Below the pieces are notes generated by a model, which was not told the DNA's origin, searched no databases, and saw only the letters and a program-made list of their open reading frames with translations. This document shows positions 53,156 to 61,630 of a DNA stretch of 64,000 nucleotides, one piece after another (within the stretch, counting starts at the first letter, position 1; the number at the start of each line of letters is the position of its first letter). The translations under genes were made by a program, and so were the position numbers. Origin of the DNA: Kineosporia sp. A_224 (GTDB taxonomy: Bacteria > Actinomycetota > Actinomycetes > Actinomycetales > Kineosporiaceae); contig NZ_MWLN01000194.1 of NCBI RefSeq assembly GCF_002198655.1, forward strand, positions 61,740-125,739. Direction: 5' to 3'.

Positions 53156-53887
53156 ATGCTCACGATCGGCCGGCTCGCCGCCTACGCGGGCGTGACCACG
53201 AAGACGGTCAGGGTCTACCACGCCAAGGGGCTGCTCCCCGAGCCCGCGCGTGACGCCGCCGGGTACCGCCGGTACACCGGGCGCGACGTCGCGACGCTCC
53301 TCGAGATCAGGACCCTGACGCAGGCGGGAGTCCCGCTGGCCGCCGTCCGCGACCTGCTGCACGCCTCCCCCGAAGACCTCAGCGACGCCCTGGCCCGGAT
53401 CGACCAGGACCTGGGCGAGCGCATCCGCAGACTACGGACGACACGCGCCGCCCTGCGTCGCCTCGCCGCCGGCGAGAGCACGATCCTGCCTCCCGACGTG
53501 ACCGCGCACCTCGACCTGCTGCCACAGCTGGGCTTCACCAGCCGATGGACAGAGCTTGTGACGGACCTCTGGGTCCTCGCCTTCGCGACCCAGCCCGGGA
53601 CGGCCCGCGCGCTGTTCGACGACCAACGGGCGATGCTCGAGGACCCCGACCACCTCGCCGTGTTCCTCGAGTACGACCGCGTGCACGACCTCGACCCCGA
53701 CGACCCCCGGATCGCCGCCCTCGCGGCGCGCATCGTCGCAGCCACCCGTGCCCGGTACGGCGACGGCGCACTCCCCGGCCAGGACCCGGCGTCCGAGCCC
53801 TCTGCCCTGTCCCAGGCGACGGTCAACGCGACGTCCCCGGCCTGGAAGCGGCTCGACACGTTGATCCGCGCCGACCTCGCGCGATGA
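53156..53887 (+). CDS. MerR-family transcriptional regulator
   Basis: A 243-aa MerR regulator. The N-terminal winged helix is LTIGRLAAYAGVTTKTVRVY followed by HAKGLLPEPARDAAGYRRY, then a coiled linker (LARIDQDLGERIRRLRTTRA) and a C-terminal effector domain of about 120 residues without Cys metal ligands, arguing against a metal sensor. It starts at ATG 53156. The divergent promoter carries the expected dyad. Confidence 0.92.
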   Translation: MLTIGRLAAYAGVTTKTVRVYHAKGLLPEPARDAAGYRRYTGRDVATLLEIRTLTQAGVPLAAVRDLLHASPEDLSDALARIDQDLGERIRRLRTTRAALRRLAAGESTILPPDVTAHLDLLPQLGFTSRWTELVTDLWVLAFATQPGTARALFDDQRAMLEDPDHLAVFLEYDRVHDLDPDDPRIAALAARIVAATRARYGDGALPGQDPASEPSALSQATVNATSPAWKRLDTLIRADLAR

Positions 53888-53915
53888 GCTCAACCCGACC
53901 TGGCTCGATGCCTCG

Positions 53916-54593
53916 TCAACGCTGACGGGTCACCCAGAGAACCCCGGCCACAAGCAGGCCGACGGGTATGGAGGCGATGAACGCCACCCACAGCCCGAAG
54001 ATCACCCACCCGGTCAGCCAGTGGCTCAGCCGGGGGCCGGCGCCGGCGTGCACGGCGACGGCGTTGCCGGGATCGGCAACCTGGTAGCGCACCCGCAGCG
54101 TCGTCCCCTCGACGACCTTCTTGCCGGAGAAGCCGTAGCTGACGAACCCGACCGCGAACACCCTCGCCGCCTCATCCGCGAACTGCACCCGCCACTGTCG
54201 GCGGACGTCCCCGTCGCTGTCGGTCTCCTCGTGGTCGAGCGACGTCACGAGGCCGTCGGTCCACCGCCCGCCGACGATGCGTCGTGCCGCGTTCCGGACC
54301 TCGGCCACCCCGACCGCGAAGAGATACCCGAGAAACGCGACCGCCAGGCCCATGACGAGCACGACGACGATGACCTCGGCAGGCACCGCGGCCGCATGCA
54401 GCCACGGCAGGGGTCCGTCCGCCTCCGAATGGTTCACCAGGAAGTCGGCGACCAGAGCGATCACGACGTAGAAGGGCACCATCACGAGCAGGAGGACCAA
54501 CAGCGCCACGGAGTTGCCCACCAGCCGGCGCAGCCACAGCGGCAGTGCAGCCAGGCGCGCGGACGCCCTCGTGCCGGAAGCGCTCCTGCGCAT
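53916..54593 (-). CDS. DUF3592-like membrane protein
   Basis: A 225-aa protein: two hydrophobic segments near the N terminus (VALLVLLLVMVPFYVVIALV, VIVVVLVMGLAVAFLGYLFA), an extracytoplasmic or cytoplasmic beta-domain (WRVQFADEAARVFAVGFVSY, RVRYQVADPGNAV) typical of DUF3592, and a C-terminal helix. ATG 54593 is used; the frame remains open upstream to 54908 without recognisable sequence. Confidence 0.72.
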   Translation of the reverse strand: MRRSASGTRASARLAALPLWLRRLVGNSVALLVLLLVMVPFYVVIALVADFLVNHSEADGPLPWLHAAAVPAEVIVVVLVMGLAVAFLGYLFAVGVAEVRNAARRIVGGRWTDGLVTSLDHEETDSDGDVRRQWRVQFADEAARVFAVGFVSYGFSGKKVVEGTTLRVRYQVADPGNAVAVHAGAGPRLSHWLTGWVIFGLWVAFIASIPVGLLVAGVLWVTRQR

Positions 54594-55107
54594 GATCCAA
54601 CAGTAGTGCCGGTCGCGCCGCGGAGGAACGGCGTCGAGGACGTCATCGGCCGACGGCGCGGGGCGAGCGCCGTCCGGACCGTCTCCCGGCCCAGCACCAT
54701 GCCGGGGGAGGCCACACTGCAGCGTGCGGTGGTGACGACCTGCCCCGTCGACACGGACAGGGCCGCAGACCAGCACCGGTCCCTCCGGCTCGAAGCCCAG
54801 CGGAGCGGGCAGCGTCACCGAGCGCAGCGGGCCGTCGGATCCAACGACCGACACACGCTTCCGCCAGGTGCCGGCCGCGGTCGACTCGGGCATCGGGGAC
54901 ACGCGCATCCGGCGGGCGATCGCCGCGTACTCGTCCGCCGAGCGAGCGCCACGCAGGCCCGCGGGGAATCGGCGAGTTGCGCGGCGGTCTGCCGGCCACG
55001 TCGAGGCATTCCCGGCAGCTGGCCGTACGCCGATGCCGAGGGGTATGCGTCACGCGTCTGCGCGACATACTGGACTGCCCTCGAACAGCCGACAACCAGG
55101 GGCCGAC
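54594..55107. other. 514-nt region without a recognised gene
   Basis: On the minus strand an open frame continues upstream of the DUF3592 gene to 54908 (for example the segment TWRKRVSVVGSDGPLRSVTL), which reads protein-like but matches nothing I recognise. It may be the end of a decayed gene. No RNA gene or repeat was seen. Confidence 0.35.
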
Positions 55108-55482
55108 ATGCTGACAACGAGCGACGTGATTGCGTTCGCATCCAGCGCCGACCTGGCGAGGGCTCGCGCCTTCTACGAAGGCACTCTCGGGCTGCCGGTC
55201 GCGTACGAGAACGCGTACGCCTGCGTCTTCGACGCCCACGGGACGATGCTGCGCATCACCGCCGTGGCCGAGGTCGCCCACCCCGGGTACACCGTGCTCG
55301 GCTGGCGCGTGACGGACATCAGCGAGACGGTCGCCGGACTGGAATCCCGCGGTGTCGCCTTCGCTCGTCACGAGGGCATGGAGCAGGACGCCCAAGGTGT
55401 GTGGACAACTCCGAACGGCGATCGCGTCGCCTGGTTCACAGATCCAGACGGGAACGTCCTGTCTCTCACCCAGTTTCACTGA
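55108..55482 (+). CDS. VOC-family (glyoxalase-like) protein
   Basis: A 124-aa single VOC unit: SADLARARAFYEGTLGLPVA near the N terminus and GDRVAWFTDPDGNVLSLTQF at the end, with the metal-ligand Glu of classic glyoxalases not evident in the C-terminal motif. ATG 55108 follows a GGGG stretch. Monocistronic; substrate unknown. Confidence 0.9.
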   Translation: MLTTSDVIAFASSADLARARAFYEGTLGLPVAYENAYACVFDAHGTMLRITAVAEVAHPGYTVLGWRVTDISETVAGLESRGVAFARHEGMEQDAQGVWTTPNGDRVAWFTDPDGNVLSLTQFH

Positions 55483-55835
55483 CCAGCCGCCCCGGTGCGC
55501 TTCCTCGTGCTGCTGTCCGGCCGTTCGGCGCGTCCGACAACAGGCGTTCACCGAGGGCTCGGACCGTGGCCGATCGGTGCGTCGCCGTCTGACGCCCCTG
55601 AGGCACCCGCTGGCAGCTTCGCCGCCAGCAGCACGACCCGTCAGTCAAGCCCCAGCGAGAACCGCGGCCGGGAGAACTCACCCGTCACTGAACCAGGACG
55701 GTTCAGATCGCAACCGGCATACGTCTCCCCCGCTGCAATGCAGCGGCCATTCCTCACACGCCGTGTCCCACGGGTAGTGCCGCCAAAGGGCCCACCTCAC
55801 TCCGCCACCTTCGCGATCGCGGCTCTTCGACATGG
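55483..55835. other. 353-nt intergenic region with two hairpins
   Basis: CTGAACC-AGGAC-GGTTCAG (55688-55706) and CCGCTGCA-A-TGCAGCGG (55730-55746) are perfect short hairpins. The region separates the VOC gene from the end of the opposing R2K cluster and is less GC-rich than most of the window. The hairpins could terminate transcripts from either side. No gene is supported. Confidence 0.4.
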
Positions 55836-56675
55836 CTACCGCGCGAGGGCAGCGATGAGGTCCTGGGCGGGCATGGCTCGGGGCCGGTCGCTGACTTGTC
55901 CGTCGCCGAGCTCGATGACTCGCCAGGTGGCGTCGTCGCGTCGGGCGAGGTCCACGGTCACGAAGGGCAGCCCTAGCGCCGCTACCTGCTCCGAGAGCCC
56001 AGGCACATCTGCAGGTCCGTCCGGAGCGCTGTCCGGCGTGTCCGGGTGGGCGCTGCTCAAGGCGAGTCGGCCGTCGATCCACCAGGTACGCAGTTCGGCG
56101 CCTTCGAAGTGCTCGAAGCGGCGTAGCACCAGGCCGCCGGTGAACGAGTCGTCGCGCAGCTCGATGAAGCGTTCGGCGATCCGCCGTGCGGTGTCGAGGT
56201 CGCTGACGTCCGGGATGTAGCAGGCCTCGTCCCAGTAGTGCTTCATCGACTTCACATAGTCACGTAGGACGGCGCCGGCGGGTGCCAGCTCGGCGCACAG
56301 GTCTTCGATCGCGTCCGTCGAGCTGCCGGAAGACCAGACCGCCTGCGGGGTGTGCGCCTCGAGCGCGCCGTACCAGCCAGGCAGCTCGTGGGCGGTGCGG
56401 AACTGCTGCGAGGTCGAGCGCAGCCGCGCGCCTCGCGTCGCGAGCGCCTGTTCCATGTCCGCGTACTGCTCGGCGCTGACCATCCAGCCCCGGTAGACGA
56501 CGTCATCGCTCTCGGGGACTCTGGATGTGGCCTCGCTGGCGCGGCCGCCGACCAGTGCGTCGTGGTCCAACAGTGCGAGGGTGACCCCCAGCTCGCGGGC
56601 CGCCGCCGCCTCGTCGGCGAAGTGCGGGTCAGGCAGGCGGGCCCGCAGCGGGTCCGACGGGACGACGAGCAGCAT
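55836..56675 (-). CDS. ATP-grasp protein, R2K clade (DUF4343-type)
   Basis: A 279-aa ATP-grasp enzyme. Diagnostic R2K sequence is VLRDYVKSMKHYWDEACYIP, with the Lys residues expected to contact ATP, then FTGGLVLRRFEHFEGAELRT and the metal-binding end WRVIELGDGQVSDRP. The family is predicted to form peptide-like bonds and has been linked to phage and conflict systems; no substrate is known. ATG 56675 is used (56714 possible). It is the last gene of a five-gene co-directional cluster of uncharacterised proteins. Confidence 0.8.
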   Translation of the reverse strand: MLLVVPSDPLRARLPDPHFADEAAAARELGVTLALLDHDALVGGRASEATSRVPESDDVVYRGWMVSAEQYADMEQALATRGARLRSTSQQFRTAHELPGWYGALEAHTPQAVWSSGSSTDAIEDLCAELAPAGAVLRDYVKSMKHYWDEACYIPDVSDLDTARRIAERFIELRDDSFTGGLVLRRFEHFEGAELRTWWIDGRLALSSAHPDTPDSAPDGPADVPGLSEQVAALGLPFVTVDLARRDDATWRVIELGDGQVSDRPRAMPAQDLIAALAR

Positions 56676-56710
56676 GACCGCCAGTCTGCACGAATGAGTG
56701 GTGCGCTCGG

Positions 56711-57361
56711 TCACCCAGTCGGGTCATCGGAATCCGCCTCTCCGGGTTCGGGGCTGAGACGACCCCCGGGGAGCCAATGGTCCAGAACTGCCACGGCCCG
56801 CGAGCGGTCGGGCACGAGCAGGGCGGAGTGAACAGTGCTGTTGGACGTGTGGGTGACGGTGCAGATGGCGTGGACGAGCTCGTCGAACGCGGCGGCATGG
56901 GCAAGATCGGACAGGTAGTCGTCGACCGGACCGAAGGTCCGCCCCAGGCGTTGCAGGCGTAGGGCGCGGCGGCGCATCGTGCCGATGAGGGGCTGGCCGG
57001 CCAACGGGCCCGTGTCCGTGACGTGCTTGCGTTTCGCGCCGAGTGCGCGTCGGAAGAGGACGTCCTTGTCGCGTGTCCCGGCGATCAGCTGCTGATGCGC
57101 GGGCCTCAGCCCTGTCCCGCGGAAGTTCGCTCCCCATCCCTGGTCGGTCTCCTCCCACTGGATCGGTTCGTCCAGGAGGTACTCGCGTCGCAGAATCTCG
57201 GCGAAGCGGTCCAGCGCTTCCTCGGCGGGTGCCACCGCGGCGATGTCAGGCAGGTGACCGCACGGAGTCTCGCCACTGAGGTCGCCCACGGAGGTCGACC
57301 AGCCGGCGCGAAGGAGCAGGGCCCAGAGCAGTTCCGCCGGTCCTGTCGGTTCAGGAGTCAT
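56711..57361 (-). CDS. Uncharacterised protein (216 aa)
   Basis: A soluble protein with no recognised domain. Basic middle section (AKRKHVTDTG, TMRRRALRLQRLGRTFG) and a C-terminal part with CTVTHTSNSTVHSALLV. ATG 57361 overlaps the stop of the Zn-ribbon gene by 11 bp. Genes of this type are scattered in actinobacterial accessory regions; an immunity or nucleic-acid-binding role would be guesswork. Confidence 0.6.
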   Translation of the reverse strand: MTPEPTGPAELLWALLLRAGWSTSVGDLSGETPCGHLPDIAAVAPAEEALDRFAEILRREYLLDEPIQWEETDQGWGANFRGTGLRPAHQQLIAGTRDKDVLFRRALGAKRKHVTDTGPLAGQPLIGTMRRRALRLQRLGRTFGPVDDYLSDLAHAAAFDELVHAICTVTHTSNSTVHSALLVPDRSRAVAVLDHWLPGGRLSPEPGEADSDDPTG

Positions 57362-57806
57362 GCTCGCCCGGCATTTCACTGGTCACCGGCCATCGATATT
57401 CCTGGCGGCGCTCTCGCGTGCAGCCGAGGCAACGATCCAGGACGGTGATCGACTCGTCGCCGTTGTCGTTCACCGAGACATGCCGAGCGACTGCGCCGCA
57501 GTGAGGGCACGGATCCGTGTGCTGGTCGTCGACACTCCAGTCCCAGGCGTCGAAGTAGCCGTCGGGATCGGGGCGCCCGATGCCGACGTCGAAACTGCTG
57601 CTGTCGGGGAAGACCAGTCGGAACGGAGAGTCGAAGGCGAGTAGCAGCCACCATTCATCGAAGGTGGGCGCGAGCAGGCGGACTCTCCAGCCCGGGTCCA
57701 GTGCGGTGACCGCCACCTGGACCGGGCCGACGATCGACAGGGACCCGCTGGCCTGCCAGCGAATCTCAGCCGGTCCGTCGTAGTCCACACTCCAGGATGG
57801 CAGCAC
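57351..57806 (-). CDS. Uncharacterised protein with C-terminal zinc ribbon
   Basis: About 151 aa. The N-terminal two thirds form a beta-rich domain (WRVRLLAPTFDEWWLLLAFD); the C-terminal part has Cys-x-x-Cys pairs in PCPHCGAVARHV and RCLGCTRERR, a likely zinc ribbon. The start is uncertain: GTG 57806 is chosen, but GTG 57878 or 57788 is possible. It is part of the five-gene cluster. Confidence 0.6.
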   Translation of the reverse strand: MLPSWSVDYDGPAEIRWQASGSLSIVGPVQVAVTALDPGWRVRLLAPTFDEWWLLLAFDSPFRLVFPDSSSFDVGIGRPDPDGYFDAWDWSVDDQHTDPCPHCGAVARHVSVNDNGDESITVLDRCLGCTRERRQEYRWPVTSEMPGEHDS

Positions 57807-57915
57807 GAGCTGTGATCCACACGTAGCCTGCCAGACCCCTCGGTGACGAGTACCGCGGTCATCACGGCCGCCAACCACCGTCGTGCGGGCGGCGCTCCGC
57901 GTTGGCCGACTGCGC

Positions 57916-58608
57916 TCAGCCTCGGTAGCCGGTGCCGGGACGTCTGGGCTCCCACAGGTCGCATCTGTAGAACTCCGGCACCTCTTCGGTCACCGGGACT
58001 CCCCAGTACTCCCACTTGCCACGCGCCGCCAGGTACTGGGACCGCGCGTCGCGGTGGCAGCGCATTCCCATGTTCCCGTTGCCGCCGGGGTCGTAGTCCG
58101 ACAGCCCGCACGTCAGGCAGCACTGCCACTCGCGGTCGCCGAGCTGCCGCAGCAGGGTGCCGAGGACGTCTTCGAGTCGTTCTTCCTGGCTGTTCAGGAT
58201 CGTGAGTCCGTCGAGGCTGACAGGGGCGTCGACGACGGGCTCGTGCCGGCCGGATCCGAGGTGGAACGTCAGGAGCAGGTGGTCGCCCGCAGCAGGTGGG
58301 CTGCAGCGCCCGATGGGGACCAGCACGGTGAGCTCGCAGTTGTCGATCTCACCCGCCCCGTTGAGCGGCAGGGCGGTCGTCGGGGAGTCCGGTTCGAGGC
58401 CGGTGAAGTCCGAGCCCGAGACACGGACCCCGCGGATCTCGGCAGTGACCTCGTAGCGGCCGCCCCAACCAGGGCGCGCAGAATCGGCGATCGACCAGGC
58501 CACCCGTTCGGTTCCGATGTCGTCGGTGAGTGATCCCGAAAGGATCATCGGCAGCATCGCGCCACGCCGGTCTGTCCTATCGATCTCGTCGTGCGTCACG
58601 TCGGGCAT
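57916..58608 (-). CDS. DUF6304-like protein with Cys-rich C terminus
   Basis: About 230 aa. The C-terminal motif CCLTCGLSDYDPGGNGNMGM and CHRDARSQYLAARGKWEYWG, ending VPEFYRCDLWEPRRPGTGYR, matches a widespread actinobacterial family I recall as DUF6304. Four Cys suggest zinc binding. ATG 58608 (or 58626) overlaps the upstream gene by 32 bp. Confidence 0.65.
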   Translation of the reverse strand: MPDVTHDEIDRTDRRGAMLPMILSGSLTDDIGTERVAWSIADSARPGWGGRYEVTAEIRGVRVSGSDFTGLEPDSPTTALPLNGAGEIDNCELTVLVPIGRCSPPAAGDHLLLTFHLGSGRHEPVVDAPVSLDGLTILNSQEERLEDVLGTLLRQLGDREWQCCLTCGLSDYDPGGNGNMGMRCHRDARSQYLAARGKWEYWGVPVTEEVPEFYRCDLWEPRRPGTGYRG

Positions 58609-58870
58609 CGGCTGCGACCCGCACATCCCGGAAGTCTGAGACGGCTGCGCATGCCAGCCGGATCAATGCGATCACATCGCCGTCGGCGAGCAGCAGGACG
58701 TCGTCCAGGACAGCTGCGGGCACCTCGAGCTCCCCCGGGCCGTAACAGTCGTGCCAGGCCATGTCCACCAGGTGCAGCAGGTCGAGCGCCGCCTCGACGT
58801 GCTGGGCAGCGAACTGCTCCTCGACGGGAGGCCTGCGCTCCAGTCGGCGCTGCTCGCTACCGACCGCCAT
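58577..58870 (-). CDS. Small uncharacterised helical protein
   Basis: A 97-aa protein, probably all-helical (EEQFAAQHVEAALDLLHLVD, VLLLADGDVIALIRLACAAV). ATG 58870 is supported by GGGAGGG 8 nt upstream. It is the first gene of the five-gene cluster. No family was recognised. Confidence 0.6.
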   Translation of the reverse strand: MAVGSEQRRLERRPPVEEQFAAQHVEAALDLLHLVDMAWHDCYGPGELEVPAAVLDDVLLLADGDVIALIRLACAAVSDFRDVRVAADARRDARRDR

Positions 58871-59008
58871 GACACGGCCCTCCCGGTGAGTACTGATGAC
58901 GATCGTGAGCATGACCGGGCCACCAGATCGCCGGAAGAGCAGCCTCGACCAGCGGGAGCCCGGCTCAGCGCCGGCCCGCTCCCCGTCAGCCCGGGCCGGC
59001 AGGGCGTC

Positions 59009-59398
59009 TCACGAGGGACCGGGGGGTACCCAGGTCAGCTGCCTTCTGTGGTGGTCGTCGTGCCGGGTGCCGTAATGGTAGACGTCGAGGAAGGTCTGTA
59101 GTCGGTGAAGTAGGGGCCCCAGCCGGTCGGTAAGTGCATCCCGCGTGCGAAGGCGCGGTCGTCGCCGCGGCGGACGGACGCCTGGAGCCGGGCCGCGATC
59201 CGGTCGAAGACCCAGACCATGCCGCGCCGCCCGAGGAGGCGTCCGCCGCCGAGGGAGCCGAGGTAGTTCACGACGTGGAACGGCCTCGTCATCGCGTTCA
59301 GGCACCGCGCGAAGATCGGCGTCGTCGGCCGACAGGACCAATGCCCGGAAGCCGGCGGCGGCGCAGGCGAGTTCGTCGATGACGTCGTCACGGTTCAT
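59009..59398 (-). pseudogene. DinB-family protein, frameshifted and internally deleted
   Basis: DinB-type sequence is spread over two frames. It opens MNRDDVIDELACAAAGFRAL in one frame, continues from about 59300 as AMTRPFHVVNYLGSLGGGRL and ARGMHLPTGWGPYFTDY in another, then returns near 59100 as LQTFLDVYHYGTRHDDHHRR in the first. About 40 residues expected after the opening helix are missing, including the first His ligand region. The gene is therefore not functional unless sequencing errors explain it. Confidence 0.7.
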
Positions 59399-59464
59399 GC
59401 GGCACCTCACCAGGGGCCCGCGCGGGGCGCACCGGTCCAGGCCGGCGCCAGCGGCCGCGCGGGG

Positions 59465-59914
59465 CTACGACTGCTCGAGGTGCTGTCTCAGGGCCGCGAG
59501 GTTGGCGGGCATCTCCTTCCGGGCTGCGGGCCGGACGGCGAGCGGGACGAGGACCTTGCCGATCCCGTGGCCCTCGAAGTCGACCGTGATGCTCAGCCGG
59601 GAGCAGGTCGCGCCGAGCGGGGTGACCGTGAGGTCGACGATCGCGCGGATCGGCCCGTCGAGGCCTCGCACTCCCCACGACCGCGGTGGGTCGATGTGCG
59701 TGAGCGCCGAGGTGGATGCCCTGTCGGCGAACCCGATCCGGCGCGTCGTGCGGCACAGGGATCCGACCCGTGGCGCGTCAGGGTCGTCGAGGTGACCGTC
59801 GACGACCCCGGCCTGCCACTCGTGGAACCGGGTCGGATCGGTGGCGTAGGCGAACACCTCCTGTGCGCTGCGCTCGATCTCCGCGGTGGCGGTGACGGCG
59901 GTGACGCCGGCCAT
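59465..59914 (-). CDS. SRPBCC-fold protein
   Basis: A 149-aa polyketide-cyclase-like protein: ATAEIERSAQEVFAYATDPT, FHEWQAGVVDG, CSRLSITVDFEGHGIGKVLV and a C-terminal amphipathic helix. ATG 59914 overlaps the stop of the preceding AHSA1-type gene. It forms an operon with that gene and the ArsR gene. Ligand unknown. Confidence 0.87.
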   Translation of the reverse strand: MAGVTAVTATAEIERSAQEVFAYATDPTRFHEWQAGVVDGHLDDPDAPRVGSLCRTTRRIGFADRASTSALTHIDPPRSWGVRGLDGPIRAIVDLTVTPLGATCSRLSITVDFEGHGIGKVLVPLAVRPAARKEMPANLAALRQHLEQS

Positions 59915-60402
59915 CAGGCCTTCTCCGCCGGCGCGAGGAGTGCCGCGTAGCGGGCCAGGTAGAGCGGCCAGCCCTCCTGGTCGTCGACGCCGTCGCGGAC
60001 GGACTGCCAGCCGGCGCTGTGCCGGTCGATGTTGCGGTGCTCGAGCTCGACCCGGGTGCGGGCCGAGGTCTCGGCGACGAACCGGACCTCGACCTCGCTG
60101 GTGAGTGCGTGGTCTGTCTCGACCTGCCAGGTCGGGCCGATGTCCCAGCTGAACACCACCCGGTCCGGCGGCTCGAACGCGAGGATCCGCGCCCACCGGC
60201 ACTCGCTGCCGTCCTCGGCCCGGTCGTAGATGTGGCCGCCGACCCGGGGCTCGAACACGGTCTGCGCGATCGGCGACTGCAGCATGTTGTGCTCGCGCGG
60301 CTTGAAGTCACCGAAGCGCGCGGTGAACACCTCGAACGCCGTGGCGATCGGGGCGTCCACGACGACGTGTCGGTTGACCACGGTGGACTCGGGCTGGGTC
60401 AT
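59914..60402 (-). CDS. AHSA1/SRPBCC protein
   Basis: A 162-aa protein of the activator-of-Hsp90-ATPase-like group: VVDAPIATAFEVFTARFGDF, PRVGGHIYDRAEDGSECRWA, RILAFEPPDRVVFSWDIGPT. ATG 60402 lies in the stop of the ArsR gene (ATGA). ArsR plus AHSA1 pairs are common in actinobacteria. The target of the SRPBCC protein is not known. Confidence 0.9.
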   Translation of the reverse strand: MTQPESTVVNRHVVVDAPIATAFEVFTARFGDFKPREHNMLQSPIAQTVFEPRVGGHIYDRAEDGSECRWARILAFEPPDRVVFSWDIGPTWQVETDHALTSEVEVRFVAETSARTRVELEHRNIDRHSAGWQSVRDGVDDQEGWPLYLARYAALLAPAEKA

Positions 60403-60779
60403 CGGTTCTCCTTGGTCTGCTCGTCCGTCGCGTTCTGCTCGTCTGTCGCGCCGACAGGGTCGGCCGCCGCGTCGAGGGTTCGGACGGCGTCCGCGTACCC
60501 GGACAGGGCGCGGCGCCAGTAGGTGTCGAGCTGGTCCCTCAGCGCGGCCACGGCCGCGGGCTCGAGCCGGTAGATCCGCCGGGTGCCGTCCGCACGCTCG
60601 CTGACGAGCCCGGCCTCCTTGAGGACCTTGAGGTGCTGCGAGACAGCAGGTCTGCTGACCGGCAGGACGGCGGCGAGCTCACCGACGGCACGCGGACCGT
60701 CGGCCAGGCACTCGACGATCGCGCGACGGGTGCGGTCCCCCAGGGCGTCCCACACGTCGTCGCCTTGGTAAGCATCCAC
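60399..60779 (-). CDS. ArsR-family transcriptional regulator
   Basis: A 126-aa winged-helix repressor: DVWDALGDRTRRAIVECLAD, then LPVSRPAVSQHLKVLKEAGL as recognition helix and RADGTRRIYRLEPAA as wing. It lacks Cys metal ligands, so it is not an arsenic sensor. GTG 60779 is chosen because a -35 TTGACC lies at 60815-60810; a longer TTG start would include that promoter. Coupled to two SRPBCC genes. Confidence 0.88.
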   Translation of the reverse strand: MDAYQGDDVWDALGDRTRRAIVECLADGPRAVGELAAVLPVSRPAVSQHLKVLKEAGLVSERADGTRRIYRLEPAAVAALRDQLDTYWRRALSGYADAVRTLDAAADPVGATDEQNATDEQTKENR

Positions 60780-60783
60780 GAAC

Positions 60784-60815
60784 GGTAAGTTTCCACTAAC
60801 TGTCCTGGTGGTCAA
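60784..60815 (-). promoter_or_regulatory. Promoter of the ArsR-SRPBCC operon
   Basis: Minus strand: -35 TTGACC (60815-60810), then an AT-richer GTTAGTGGAAACTTAC (60801-60786) that has dyad character and could hold the -10 and operator. The GTG start lies just downstream, so little or no leader is expected. Confidence 0.5.
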
Positions 60816-60837
60816 GAGGCACGATCGACTGCATTAT

Positions 60838-60852
60838 TGACCGACCGGGTCA
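60838..60852. promoter_or_regulatory. Dyad upstream of the TetR-type gene
   Basis: TGACC-N5-GGTCA, with CATTAT just upstream (60832-60837) as a possible -10. It lies 20 nt before the TetR-type ATG and could be an autoregulatory site. Confidence 0.4.
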
Positions 60853-60871
60853 GTTACGCGAGGGTCTGCGC

Positions 60872-61630
60872 ATGCCCCGTCAGATGCCACCGGACCGGTT
60901 CGCCGCCGTGGTCGCGGCGTCCGCGCAGGTGTTCGTGGCGCACGGGTTCCAGCGCGCGCAGGTGCAGGACGTCGCAGACGTGCTGGGGCTGAGCAAGGGC
61001 GCGCTGTACGGGTACGCGACGGGCAAGCTCGCGTTGTTCTCGGCGGCCCTGCGGTACGCCGACGGTGTCGAGCCGTTGCCGGACCGGTCGATGCTCCCGG
61101 TCGCCCCGGCCCTGCCCGGTGACCTGGCGGCCGTGGTCCGTGATCGGCTGGCGGCGCAGATCCCGGAGCTCGAGCTGACCCAGGCGTTGCTGCGAGATGC
61201 GCCACCGGAGGGTGTGACGGGGCCGCAGGAGCTCGCGGTGGTGGTGGCCGACCTGTACCGGCGACTGTCGGCGAACCGGTTCGCGATCAAGCTGGTCGAC
61301 CGGTGCGCGCCGGAGTTCTCCGAGCTGCGGCAGGTCTGGTTCGAGGACGGCCGTTCGCTGCAGATGGGCGCGATGGCCGAGTACCTGCGACGGCGCGGCG
61401 GTAGCGGGCACCTCGTGGTGCCGGGGGTGGTCGAGCTGGTGGCCCGCACGATGGTCGAGCTGTGCGTGCTGTGGGCCGTGCACCGGCACTGGGACCCGGC
61501 CGGTGCACCCGCCGGGCTCCCGGCGGGACACAACGACTTCGACGACGACGAGGTGGTCGACATGCTCACCCTTCTCCTGGCCCGGGGCACTGCCCCGGCG
61601 CACGCGTCCGACGCTCGGCGTCCGTCGTGA
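60872..61630 (+). CDS. TetR-family transcriptional regulator
   Basis: A 252-aa TetR regulator with helix-turn-helix near residues 12-55 (VFVAHGFQRAQVQDVADVLG, SKGALYGYATGKLALFSAAL). The C-terminal ligand domain is unclassified. Its stop overlaps the start of the methyltransferase gene (GTGA). It is divergent from the ArsR operon. Confidence 0.9.
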   Translation: MPRQMPPDRFAAVVAASAQVFVAHGFQRAQVQDVADVLGLSKGALYGYATGKLALFSAALRYADGVEPLPDRSMLPVAPALPGDLAAVVRDRLAAQIPELELTQALLRDAPPEGVTGPQELAVVVADLYRRLSANRFAIKLVDRCAPEFSELRQVWFEDGRSLQMGAMAEYLRRRGGSGHLVVPGVVELVARTMVELCVLWAVHRHWDPAGAPAGLPAGHNDFDDDEVVDMLTLLLARGTAPAHASDARRPS

